Below the pieces are notes generated by a model, which was not told the DNA's origin, made no database searches, and saw only the letters and a list, made by a program, of their open reading frames with translations. The translations under genes and the position numbers were made by a program. Shown here piece by piece: positions 1 through 6,552 of a stretch of 11,736 nucleotides of DNA (position 1 is the first letter of the stretch; the number at the start of each line of letters is the position of its first letter). This stretch comes from Streptosporangiaceae bacterium (GTDB taxonomy: Bacteria; Actinomycetota; Actinomycetes; Streptosporangiales; Streptosporangiaceae), in NCBI GenBank assembly GCA_030040415.1, contig JASHTT010000211.1, positions 1-11,736 of the forward strand, read 5' to 3'.

Positions 1-776
1 TGCGGCTGCTCGTGGATCTCCTTGTGCATGAAGTGGGCGTGTCCGTCAGCGTCATAGCTGGCAACGTCCGTCTCGACCGTCGCGGCCTGCTTGGTGGTCC
101 GCCTCGCGTCGAGTGTCGACGTCCGGAACCCGTCCGGCCTGATCGTGGCGATCTCGCCGTCGTCCAGGTGCACGACCTGCCGCGTGTACCGGACCAGGGC
201 GGCAACGTCAGATGCCGCGAACATCTCCTTGTCGCCGATGCCGAGAAGCACCGGGCTGCCGTTGCGGGCCACGACGACGCGGTCGGGCTTGCGGCTGTCC
301 AGTACGGCCAGCCCGTAGGTGCCCACCACCGACTGGAGCGCCTGCCGTACCGCCTCCTCGAGGTCGTCGGTGCTAGCGGCAGCGATCAGGTGAGCGAAGA
401 TCTCGCTGTCTGTCTGCGAGTGGAACTCGGCGCCGCGGGCGATCAGGCCTGCACGCAGTTCCTCGGCGTTCTCGATGATGCCGTTATGCACGATGGCGAT
501 GGGACCGCAGACGTGCGGGTGGGCGTTGGCGTCACTCGGCTCGCCGTGGGTCGCCCATCGTGTGTGGCCGATGCCAGGACTGCCCTTAAACCGGGCCGGG
601 ACGTCTGCGGCGAGCTCGGTCACCCGGCCCTTCGCCTTCCGGACCTTCAGGTCGCCGCCACGGCCGACGACGGCGAGCCCGGCGGAGTCGTAGCCCCGGT
701 ACTCCAGCCTCGCGAGCCCCTCGAGCAGCACCGGGACGCTGTCACGACTACCGACATAGGCCACGATTCCACACAT
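1..776 (-). CDS. glmS: Glutamine--fructose-6-phosphate aminotransferase, N-terminal part (partial)
   Basis: The cytosolic enzyme makes glucosamine-6-phosphate from fructose-6-phosphate and glutamine, the first committed step towards UDP-GlcNAc and peptidoglycan. The visible 258 codons begin MCGIVAYVGSRDSV, so Cys2 (the class II glutamine amidotransferase nucleophile after Met removal) is present. Family motifs follow: EYRGYDSAG, HTRWATHGEPSDANAHPH, VHNGIIEN and SQTDSEIFAHL. The last visible stretch, FMHKEIHEQP, is the conserved link into the sugar-binding SIS domains, which lie outside the window. Start: ATG at 776, with AAGGCGAG a few bases upstream. It begins 12 nt after the stop of the small gene 789-1061, so the two are probably one transcript. 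No glmS ribozyme is evident in the short leader. The gene is cut only by the window edge; identification is secure. Confidence 0.97.
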   Translation of the reverse strand, partial: MCGIVAYVGSRDSVPVLLEGLARLEYRGYDSAGLAVVGRGGDLKVRKAKGRVTELAADVPARFKGSPGIGHTRWATHGEPSDANAHPHVCGPIAIVHNGIIENAEELRAGLIARGAEFHSQTDSEIFAHLIAAASTDDLEEAVRQALQSVVGTYGLAVLDSRKPDRVVVARNGSPVLLGIGDKEMFAASDVAALVRYTRQVVHLDDGEIATIRPDGFRTSTLDARRTTKQAATVETDVASYDADGHAHFMHKEIHEQP

Positions 777-788
777 AAAACTCGCCTT

Positions 789-1061
789 TCATCCGTAGAC
801 TGCTCGGCGCAACTGGCGCAGCGTCAGGTTCGGAGCCACATACCGCCGATGCGGAATCTCCGCCGCGATCGTCGCGAAGGCGCGGTCGTTGGTGAGGCCA
901 CTTGCCTTCAGCTCCCGGTGACGGCGGCGGACGTACTCTTCTGGCTGCTCCGAGAAGTACCCGAGCACGTCGGCGATGACGCGGGTCGCCTGTGCTTGGC
1001 TGAGCGGGCACGTTCTCGTCAGGTATTCCACCAGTTCGCTATGGCGTTCCTCGTCCGGCAC
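789..1061 (-). CDS. Small conserved-looking protein of unknown function, upstream of glmS
   Basis: About 90 residues, starting VPDEERHSELVEYL if the GTG at 1061 is used. The protein is charged and apparently all-helical: an N-terminal helix (ELVEYLTRT), a second around QATRVIADVLGYF, then EEYVRRRHRELKASGLTND, and an Arg-rich end, LRQLRRAVYG. It has no signal peptide and no membrane segment, so it is probably cytosolic. I have an impression of similar small proteins in other bacteria (EYVRRRHxEL and a C-terminal LRQLRRxVYG) but cannot assign a function. The start is uncertain: no strong Shine-Dalgarno precedes the GTG. The open frame extends to 1262 only by reading through the 1088-1135 palindrome and into the end of dprA, so the longer form is unlikely. 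It ends 12 nt before glmS, which suggests co-transcription. Confidence 0.6.
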   Translation of the reverse strand: MPDEERHSELVEYLTRTCPLSQAQATRVIADVLGYFSEQPEEYVRRRHRELKASGLTNDRAFATIAAEIPHRRYVAPNLTLRQLRRAVYG

Positions 1062-1087
1062 GCCGACAATAGTCGCTGAATCCCCGT

Positions 1088-1135
1088 GCTTCTGCAATGA
1101 TCCTGCCCGAAATCGGGCAGGATCATTGCAGAAGC
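1088..1135. repeat. Perfect 48-bp palindrome (23-bp arms, 2-nt centre)
   Basis: Left arm 1088-1110 and right arm 1113-1135 are exact reverse complements around AA at 1111-1112. The core is GATCCTGCCCGA / TCGGGCAGGATC and the outer part is GCTTCTGCAAT / ATTGCAGAAGC. It lies 57 nt after the dprA stop and about 26 nt before the GTG of the small gene. As RNA it would form a very stable hairpin, but no U-tract follows on either strand, so it is not a classical intrinsic terminator. It could be an actinobacterial I-shaped terminator, a processing or attenuation hairpin between dprA and the small gene/glmS unit, or a dispersed palindromic repeat. The palindrome itself is certain; its role is not. 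Confidence 0.9.
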
Positions 1136-1192
1136 TTGCCCCAAAGGCGACAGCCCGTCGGCTATCTACGGCGAGCGTTGCTGCCGAGATGG

Positions 1193-2347
1193 TCACCTGA
1201 CTGCCCGCCAGCCCTGGTCGCATCGCTTTACGAAGCCTGCCGACGCCAGGAAGCCCAGGCAACGCATCGCGGTGTCCAGGTCAACGCCAGCCCGCACGGC
1301 GATGCTGGCAGGACCAAGTCCGCCGCGAACGGGCACCTGCTCGAGCACGGCGGTGGCCACCGGGTCCAGTCCATCGCGCGGCACCGCCGGGCCTCGGCGA
1401 GGGCCGATACCCGTCGCCTCGTCGGCCCCTGGGCTGAGGTGTTCGAGGACATCCCTGGCGCTGGTCACGCACATCGAGCCGTACTCCCTGATCAGCTCAT
1501 GACACCCGGCAGACTGATAGGACGTGACCGGTCCCGGCACCGCCATGACGGCCCTGCACAGCTCGCGGGCGTGCCGGGCCGTATTGAGCGCTCCGCTACG
1601 GAGCGCGGCCTCGACCACTACCGTGCCGCGGCCCAGGGCAGCGATAATCCTGTTCCGGACCAGGAAGCCTGGCCTGGTCGGGGCCTGCTCCGGCGGGCAC
1701 TCACTGACCAGCACGCCGTCAGAAGCGATCGACGCGAACAGGCCTGCGTGGCCCTTCGGGTAGCCGAAGCCCAGGCCTCCGGCCAGCACGGCAACAGTGG
1801 GCCCGCCCGACGCCAGAGCGCCGCGATGCGCGCTCGAGTCGATCCCGTACGCGCCCCCCGAGATCACGGTAACGCCCTGTCCGGTGAGAGCTGCGGCCAT
1901 CTCGATCGCGACGTGGTTGCCGTAGGCCGTGGCGGCTCTCGCCCCCACCACGGATACGGAGTTCAGGCAGGCGAACCGAAGGTCTGTGTTGCCGCGCACC
2001 CATAGCACGAGCGGCCGGGCATCGCCGAGATCATCGAGCTGCGTCGGCCATTCGGGGTCACCCGGGCAGACCAGCCGCAGGCCGCCGTCCTCCCAGGCGG
2101 CGAGCCTGCCGACAGTGGGCAGCAGGCTCAGCCTGTCTCGCCAGCGTTCAACCGCCCTTGCCATAGCGGGGCCCTGCTGCTCGTCCGCTGGCACCAGCTC
2201 TCCGTCGCTGTCGGTACCGGTGACAGCCGCCAGGACACCCGCCGCCGGCATAATGCGCAGAGCTTCGCCGAGCTGGGGATCACCGGCGTTGGCCAGGAAG
2301 CTCAGCGCAGCCCTCGCACGGCGCTCGCTCTGCTCCGCCCCGGTCAC
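1193..2347 (-). CDS. dprA: DNA-processing protein DprA
   Basis: DprA binds single-stranded DNA and loads RecA during natural transformation, and is kept in many species not known to be competent. This 384-residue protein has the expected order: a helical N-terminal segment (1-125), a Rossmann-like DNA-binding fold (about 128-305) and a C-terminal winged-helix segment (about 325-380). Diagnostic motifs are VSVVGARAATAYG (131-143), ISGGAYGIDSSAHRGAL (162-178, equivalent to the usual SGxAxGID), AGGLGFGYPKGH (189-200), RNRIIAALG (231-239), VVEAALRSGALNTARHA (244-260) and PGPVTSYQSAGCHELIRE (271-288). Start: GTG at 2347, with only weak GGCGG-type pairing upstream. The length is normal. ComM, its usual upstream partner, is on the same strand but ends at 7945, about 5.6 kb away. 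Confidence 0.95.
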   Translation of the reverse strand: MTGAEQSERRARAALSFLANAGDPQLGEALRIMPAAGVLAAVTGTDSDGELVPADEQQGPAMARAVERWRDRLSLLPTVGRLAAWEDGGLRLVCPGDPEWPTQLDDLGDARPLVLWVRGNTDLRFACLNSVSVVGARAATAYGNHVAIEMAAALTGQGVTVISGGAYGIDSSAHRGALASGGPTVAVLAGGLGFGYPKGHAGLFASIASDGVLVSECPPEQAPTRPGFLVRNRIIAALGRGTVVVEAALRSGALNTARHARELCRAVMAVPGPVTSYQSAGCHELIREYGSMCVTSARDVLEHLSPGADEATGIGPRRGPAVPRDGLDPVATAVLEQVPVRGGLGPASIAVRAGVDLDTAMRCLGFLASAGFVKRCDQGWRAVR

Positions 2348-2732
2348 GACAGCACCGCCGGCCGGGCATGCGGGCGCGGGCAGTCAGCCGCGCGATGGCA
2401 GATCGCGGGAGTCGAGCTGTGTCGATTTCTTGTGCGATTCATCGTTACCACCTCTGGCTTCAGACGGTGCCAGAGGTTAATCACGACATCCTGGCAGAGC
2501 AGCTTCCTGTGAATTACCGGCCAATCAGCCGACACGCTGTGGATAACCTGGCCAGGATGTCGGACCGACGTGATCTAACTGCCTACTCGGCACAACCAAT
2601 CGAGACGGCGTCCCTGTCATCAGCCCGGGTTGACCGTGCTGTAGCCATCGGCGACTGGGTGGCGCCTCAGTCACGCGCGGTTAGCTGACGGGGCACCTGC
2701 CTGACCGTGGTCGAACCTGGCCTCGAGTGGCG
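2348..2732. other. Intergenic region with nested inverted repeats upstream of dprA
   Basis: This 385-bp stretch lies between dprA and the stop of the propeller gene and has no convincing coding frame. It is relatively AT-rich for the window in its centre. It holds a 9-bp inverted repeat (ACCTCTGGC 2450-2458 / GCCAGAGGT 2469-2477), a 12-bp inverted repeat (CGACATCCTGGC 2484-2495 / GCCAGGATGTCG 2551-2562, 55-nt spacer, with TCACG 2481-2485 / CGTGA 2569-2573 outside it), and one perfect DnaA-box consensus (TTATCCACA on minus, 2538-2546). A GGCGCTAGCGCC palindrome (2729-2740) covers the TAG of the propeller gene. The dprA promoter and the propeller-gene terminator should be here, but I cannot fix either. 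Confidence 0.6.
2450..2477 (-). terminator. Possible hairpin downstream of the propeller gene
   Basis: ACCTCTGGC and GCCAGAGGT form a perfect 9-bp stem around an 11-nt... loop-sized gap of about 10 nt, roughly 255 nt beyond the propeller-gene stop and about 100 nt before the dprA start. There is no U-tract. It could equally be an operator or a leader structure for dprA. Only the inverted repeat itself is directly visible. Confidence 0.2.
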
Positions 2733-4412
2733 CTAGCGCCCTCCGATGGCGTACAGCGTGGCGTTATTGATGGCGTAGACAGTGCCGTCGGGGCCGATGA
2801 TGGTGGGGGTGTATGGCTCGGAGTACGGGGCGTTGAGGCGGATCTTCTCGGCCAAGGTGTTAGTGGCCAGGTCCCAGCGGTAGAGCATTCCGTCCTCGTT
2901 GTTCACGATCACCGAGTCGTCGGCGATGTCGACCACCGCCGAGTTGATGCACCATTCGTACCGTCCTCCACGGGGTTCTCCCGGGACGTGGACTGGCGAC
3001 AGAATGGTCTCGACGGCCTTCATGGTTCGGACGTTGGCGTAAGGATCCTGCTGGCTTGACCTGGGGTCGAGGACCGCCATTTGGTTGTGCCCGTTTCCGT
3101 GCGGCCCGACCTTGTAGTAGTTGTTGTACTTGGACACCAGCAGGTACGGCGAGGTGCCGTGGTAGTTAGGCACAGCGTCAGCCGGCACCACGGAGACTGT
3201 GTTGTCCCAGCCAAAGGATCCCGGGATCTCGGTCCGGGTCAGGGTCGCGTTGAAGTGCAGCAGCCAGCCGCGGTTGTCATGGCTCGGGACCGGATTCTCC
3301 AGCACGCCGTAGTACACGTCCCCGTCGGGGCCGATAGTTGGTGAGGCGGTCGAACTGGCGGAGATCAGGGCCGATCGGCCCGTGACTGGGTCCTTCAAGG
3401 CGACGTGGAAGCGTGGCCTAAGCGTGCTGGCGTTGAGCCCGACCAGGATGCCGCGGGCCCCGTACCGGCCGGCCGTGCCGCTGATGGGGCTGGTGACGGC
3501 GATGTAGAGGGTCTTGCCGTCGGGCGACAGAGCCGGGGCACAGCCGATGGCCACACCGGTGAAGGCCCGGTTGCTGGCCGCAGCCGCGGCAGTAATCCAG
3601 GTCGCACGGCCATCGGCATCGATCCTGGCAATCCCGCTCGTCAGGTGGTCCGGTGTTGCGCCATTGACGGTGAACCCGAAGTACACCGACCCGTCAGGCG
3701 CCGCGGTCAGCGGCGTGGTGATCTGCACTGCCTTGTCGTACGCGGACTGGTGCGCCTTCCACTGGGCTGCCCCGTAGAACACCAGCCGCCGCACCGAGCC
3801 GACCCGCAGGTTGGCGTGCGCGCGCATCAGGACCGTGCCGCCCGCACCAGCGACCGCCAGGGTCCCGCCGGGCGTCAGGACAGCCGGCAGCGCTGGCGTG
3901 GCGTTCGTGGCAGCGTGCGGGAACACGGATGCCCGGTAATCACTGTCAAGCGACCAGCGCCGAGCGCCGCTAGCCCCTGAGTACGCGACCACACGGTATC
4001 CGGCCTTCGCGCTGACCCGAGTCGGAACCAGCACCGTGTTCGCGGTCGTGATCATGGCAGAGCCGTAGTTGCTGGTCAGCGATCCCTGTATCACATCCGG
4101 GGCCAGGTCCACTTTCGCCCGCCAGCGAATCCGCATCAACGGCTGAGCAGACTTGCGGGCGACGGCCGTGTGCTGTGCGTTGCCAGCGAAGCCCGCCCAT
4201 TCGACTGCTGGAGTACCGCCTGCCGGCGAAGTACCCGCTACGTCGGTCTGCGCGCTCGAAGCCGGGGTTAAGAGGCAGCTAACGAGGACCACCCCGACAG
4301 CTGCGGCCGCACATATTCCGGCCGTGTTCATCCAGCCAAGAGTCGGCCGGGCCGGCTTCCCTGCCGACTCAGCGCGGCTCTGCCCCCGAGTGTCACTGTG
4401 GCGATCGGCCAT
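2733..4412 (-). CDS. Exported PQQ-type beta-propeller repeat protein
   Basis: About 559 residues. An Arg/Lys-containing N-terminus is followed by a hydrophobic segment (about 29-50) and then a low-complexity stretch, so the protein is exported or membrane-tethered. The segment ends LVSC (43-46), which fits a lipobox, and continues PASSA (50-54), which fits a signal peptidase I site, so lipoprotein and secreted forms are both possible. The mature part starts with WAGFAGNAQHTAVA, like the first strand of quinoprotein propellers. Blade motifs recur: TAAPDGSVYFGF, APALSPDGKTLYIAV, SPTIGPDGDVYYGV and PTIIGPDGTVYAINN. These match PQQ/pyrrolo-quinoline-type propellers, but many such proteins bind no cofactor and I see no dehydrogenase catalytic signature. 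Start: ATG at 4412 has GGGTGGG upstream; a GTG at 4424 is a weaker alternative. It stands alone, divergent from the YCII gene. Substrate unknown. Confidence 0.85.
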   Translation of the reverse strand: MADRHSDTRGQSRAESAGKPARPTLGWMNTAGICAAAAVGVVLVSCLLTPASSAQTDVAGTSPAGGTPAVEWAGFAGNAQHTAVARKSAQPLMRIRWRAKVDLAPDVIQGSLTSNYGSAMITTANTVLVPTRVSAKAGYRVVAYSGASGARRWSLDSDYRASVFPHAATNATPALPAVLTPGGTLAVAGAGGTVLMRAHANLRVGSVRRLVFYGAAQWKAHQSAYDKAVQITTPLTAAPDGSVYFGFTVNGATPDHLTSGIARIDADGRATWITAAAAASNRAFTGVAIGCAPALSPDGKTLYIAVTSPISGTAGRYGARGILVGLNASTLRPRFHVALKDPVTGRSALISASSTASPTIGPDGDVYYGVLENPVPSHDNRGWLLHFNATLTRTEIPGSFGWDNTVSVVPADAVPNYHGTSPYLLVSKYNNYYKVGPHGNGHNQMAVLDPRSSQQDPYANVRTMKAVETILSPVHVPGEPRGGRYEWCINSAVVDIADDSVIVNNEDGMLYRWDLATNTLAEKIRLNAPYSEPYTPTIIGPDGTVYAINNATLYAIGGR

Positions 4413-4768
4413 TCTGCGACCCACCCTTCCCGGTGCTCACCCCTGTGATTGAAGCTTGGGCAGATCCGTTCTGTCGCGGCAATATCGCCGGACCAGGCGA
4501 GCTACGCCAGGCACCCAGCATCGCCCGCGAGCAAGGTGATGAGCAAGCCCTGCCCTCGGCCGCGCCAAGAGCTGCCTTCGGCCTTGACGCCGAACTGCTG
4601 GACCGCGCCGAAGCTGGTGCTGGCGTCGGCGTGATGAACTGCTGGCAACCGTCACGCCGGTATGGCGCATGAGAACTCTTGCCGGGCGGCGTGTCGATCT
4701 GGAGCGAGGCGTTCGTAGCACAAGTGAGAGGCGGCCGGACGAGGCTGCCAGGGCTAAGGAGTCATGAG
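4413..4768. other. Divergent intergenic region, with a possible gene remnant
   Basis: This 356-bp gap separates the divergently transcribed propeller and YCII genes and must hold both promoters; I could not identify convincing -35/-10 pairs. A short minus-strand frame from TTG 4648 to TAG 4502 (48 codons; contains FGAVQQFGVKAEG) shows strong G/C at third positions, like the real genes here, which suggests a decayed or truncated coding sequence. It has no recognisable domain, and the other open frames across the gap lack this codon pattern. Confidence 0.4.
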
Positions 4769-5110
4769 ATGACGCAGTACCTGATCTCGTTCGATGACGG
4801 CGCGATGGACCACATCCCAGACGAGGACTTTTCCGACGTGGCCAAGGCTGCGCTCGCGGTGGACCACGAGGCTAAGGACGCCGGCGTGTTCGTGTTCAGC
4901 GGCGGGCTGCAAAGCCAGCGGGCGAGCGTGGTGGCGACGGACTGGACTGTCACCGATGGCCCGTATCCGGAGACCAAGGAGGTCATCGGCGGACTCATGG
5001 TCGTCGACGTAGCCTCACGAGAGGAGGCACTGGAGTGGGCTGCCAAGATCGCCGTCGCCTGCCGCTGTGCTCAAGAGGTCCGCGTTTTCCTGCCAGAGCC
5101 GTCCATCTGA
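4769..5110 (+). CDS. YCII-related (DGPF family) small protein
   Basis: 113 residues of the YCII / DGPF-domain family, ferredoxin-like alpha-beta proteins whose biochemical roles are mostly unknown; in actinomycetes they often sit next to ECF sigma factors. The family opening is present (MTQYLISFDDG), then DHEAKDAGVFVFSGGL and the hallmark TDGPYPETKEVIGG (about residues 62-75), and an ending in strand-helix form (REEALEWAAKIA). Start: ATG at 4769, with AAGGAG at 4756-4761 and a 7-nt spacer. The open frame reaches back to 4679 but lacks family similarity there. No ECF sigma gene adjoins it, and the nearest gene on either side is on the opposite strand, so it is probably monocistronic. Confidence 0.88.
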   Translation: MTQYLISFDDGAMDHIPDEDFSDVAKAALAVDHEAKDAGVFVFSGGLQSQRASVVATDWTVTDGPYPETKEVIGGLMVVDVASREEALEWAAKIAVACRCAQEVRVFLPEPSI

Positions 5111-5115
5111 TCGAT

Positions 5116-5148
5116 GGCCGGGCACTGCCAGTTCAGGCGCGACCGGCC
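5116..5148. terminator. Possible short hairpin between convergent genes
   Basis: GGCCGG (5116-5121) and CCGGCC (5143-5148) could pair in the 43-bp space between the convergent stops of the YCII gene and the membrane-protein gene. The stem is short, the loop is about 21 nt and there is no U-tract, so a role as bidirectional terminator is only suggested by position. Confidence 0.15.
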
Positions 5149-5153
5149 GAGCG

Positions 5154-5624
5154 TCAGCGGCCGTGCGGAGGTGACGAATACCGCGCGACAGTGAACGCGA
5201 TCATCACTGGCACGTCCAGCGCGAACATCGCCAGCATGGCCAGCGCGACGGCAAGCGGTGAACCACGCGTATGGTCGCGGATAAACGCGAACGCGATCAT
5301 GCCCGCCGAGACGATGTACGCGAGCAGAGCCCACCTGAACACCAGCCAGAACCGGTCCCACGCGAAATCGCGCAGCCGCGCGAGCAGCACGGCCGCAGCC
5401 GCCAGCAGCAGCGCGCTAACTACCGCGATCACGACCGGGACGGTCAGCGGCGGGCGCTTCGGCAGCGAGGAAGCCATCACGATCCCGCCGATCACCACGA
5501 GGCCGAGCGAGACGAGCGCAAGCTCTACGACGGGCGGGAACCGGCGGGCCGGGCCGGCATTCTCCACTTGGTCAGGCCTGTGCTCGGCGGGGTCAGCAGG
5601 CAACGCCCCAGGTAGTGCCGTCAC
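5154..5624 (-). CDS. Small four-helix membrane protein, unknown function
   Basis: 156 residues. A Pro/Ala-rich, charged N-terminal tail of about 30 residues is followed by four hydrophobic segments, roughly 33-52, 62-83, 96-115 and 124-146, and a short polar tail, so this is an integral membrane protein of the cytoplasmic membrane. A basic loop (LARLRDFAWDRFW) lies between segments 2 and 3. I do not recognise a family. It starts at GTG 5624 inside the stop of the upstream membrane-protein gene (GTGA overlap), so the two are translationally coupled and may form a complex. Its stop faces that of the YCII gene. Confidence 0.75.
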   Translation of the reverse strand: MTALPGALPADPAEHRPDQVENAGPARRFPPVVELALVSLGLVVIGGIVMASSLPKRPPLTVPVVIAVVSALLLAAAAVLLARLRDFAWDRFWLVFRWALLAYIVSAGMIAFAFIRDHTRGSPLAVALAMLAMFALDVPVMIAFTVARYSSPPHGR

Positions 5625-6244
5625 TGGGTCGCCACCCGGGTCATGATGATCAATGTTGCCACCTGCATCAGCCCGGTGACGCCGGCTGTGTAGATGAACC
5701 GCTTCATCAGCTTCTCGATAACCATTGGATCAGGCCTGGGCTTGCGCATCTCAAACAGCACCGTGATGTTGGCAGGTTCGAGCACTCCGAGAGCGATCAC
5801 CGCCATCACGCCGACGACGCAGAAGGAAGCGATCAGCCAGGGGTGGTTAGGACTCGAGGATGACAGGTTCCCCATCTGCAGCGCGAGCTGGAAGCCCGCC
5901 GCCAGCGTCATCAGCACGAGGGTCGGCATGATCAGCACCATCATCGGCATGAAACGGGCGCTGAACTGCGCCCTGGCGGGCACTGGAAGCCGTCCGAGGA
6001 TAGGTCCGATGACCAGGCCGACGAACAAGTCGATAGCGGTCCACAGGGCACCCCCCGCCACGTGGCAGAACATCAGCGCCCAAAGCCAGTTGCCGGCGAT
6101 CGCCGCGATCACGAAGCCCACGATGATTGCCACGACCGGCAGGCCCCGAAGCGGGACAACCTGCGGCCGCGGCGGCCCGGCCGGTGGACCGGCCGGGAGT
6201 TCGGTCGCGGCGATCCCAGCCGGTGCTTGCGTTATATCCGTCAC
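5621..6244 (-). CDS. Multi-spanning membrane protein, unknown function
   Basis: About 207 residues: a Pro/Gly/Ala-rich tail (1-35) and hydrophobic segments near 37-60, 64-83, 100-121, 136-155 and 184-202. Conserved-looking polar positions inside the membrane are His61 in FCHVAGGALWTAIDLF and Glu156/Asn159 in VLEPANI, followed by a cytosolic-type loop EMRKPRPDP. The His-Gly-Trp pattern recalls small membrane proteins of the copper-resistance/DUF2269 sort, but that is an impression only. Start: GTG 6244 with G-rich sequence just before it; TTG 6256 in the same frame is possible. It overlaps the next gene by 4 nt (GTGA). It is divergent from the isomerase/dehydrogenase operon, sharing a 308-bp control region. 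Confidence 0.75.
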   Translation of the reverse strand: MTDITQAPAGIAATELPAGPPAGPPRPQVVPLRGLPVVAIIVGFVIAAIAGNWLWALMFCHVAGGALWTAIDLFVGLVIGPILGRLPVPARAQFSARFMPMMVLIMPTLVLMTLAAGFQLALQMGNLSSSSPNHPWLIASFCVVGVMAVIALGVLEPANITVLFEMRKPRPDPMVIEKLMKRFIYTAGVTGLMQVATLIIMTRVATQ

Positions 6245-6552
6245 TCCACCCCCCAATCCGACGGCAGCAATGACATGGCGCAGTCAGCGCAATCTGCCGT
6301 GGCCCCACCCGCGTGAGCAAAGCATGCCTTAGATGCATGAATCATTGCAATAGCTAAGGAGTCTCGAAGGGCATGCCAAAGGGCTATGCCCGCCGATCAT
6401 GCCGCTTGCCGCGCCTGCACCGGACCGCCTGGCTCAACCCGAGCCGGTGAGCTCTTTCGCCGGGGCTCATGCGGCGCTTAGCGGGGGTTCGGGCGCACCA
6501 CACCGGGCAGATAATGGGCGTCAGCGCGTGGCGCCGGAGGGAAAGGCCGCCT
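6245..6552. promoter_or_regulatory. Divergent control region between membrane-protein and isomerase/SDR operons
   Basis: No full gene is visible in these 308 bp. The patch 6321-6363 is the most AT-rich in this part of the window and is organised as an inverted repeat: CCTTAG (6327-6332) and CTAAGG (6354-6359) flanking 21 nt that contain TGCATGAATCATTGCA. Further GGGCAT (6370 area) and ATGCCC (6385 area) copies form a second weak inverted repeat. This looks like an operator for a dimeric regulator and a likely promoter zone for both directions, but no regulator gene is nearby and no -35/-10 pair is clear. A 25-codon frame from ATG 6373 to TGA 6450 begins after AAGGAG (6356-6361) and could be a leader peptide; support is weak. 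Confidence 0.4.

Noticed and set aside
777..788. glmS ribozyme or riboswitch in the glmS leader
   Set aside because: The gap to the upstream gene is only 12 nt, far too short, and this ribozyme class is typical of Firmicutes.
12..1079. Long plus-strand open frame (355 codons) opposite glmS
   Set aside because: It is antisense to a clear GlmS reading frame with Cys2 and all family motifs; the plus frame has no domain and is an effect of high GC.
1062..1262. Extended N-terminus of the small gene upstream of glmS
   Set aside because: It would be translated through the perfect palindrome and into the dprA coding end; the added residues look like translated repeat rather than protein.
1097..2005. 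Plus-strand open frame (302 codons) opposite dprA
   Set aside because: Antisense shadow of DprA; it begins inside the palindrome and shows no family motifs.
2344..2535. 63-codon minus-strand frame overlapping the dprA start by GTGA
   Set aside because: Overlap is attractive, but the composition is not coding-like, it crosses the inverted repeats and shows no domain.
2538..2546. Replication origin marked by the DnaA box
   Set aside because: A single box without clustered copies, an AT-rich unwinding element or dnaA/dnaN/gyrB neighbours is not an origin.
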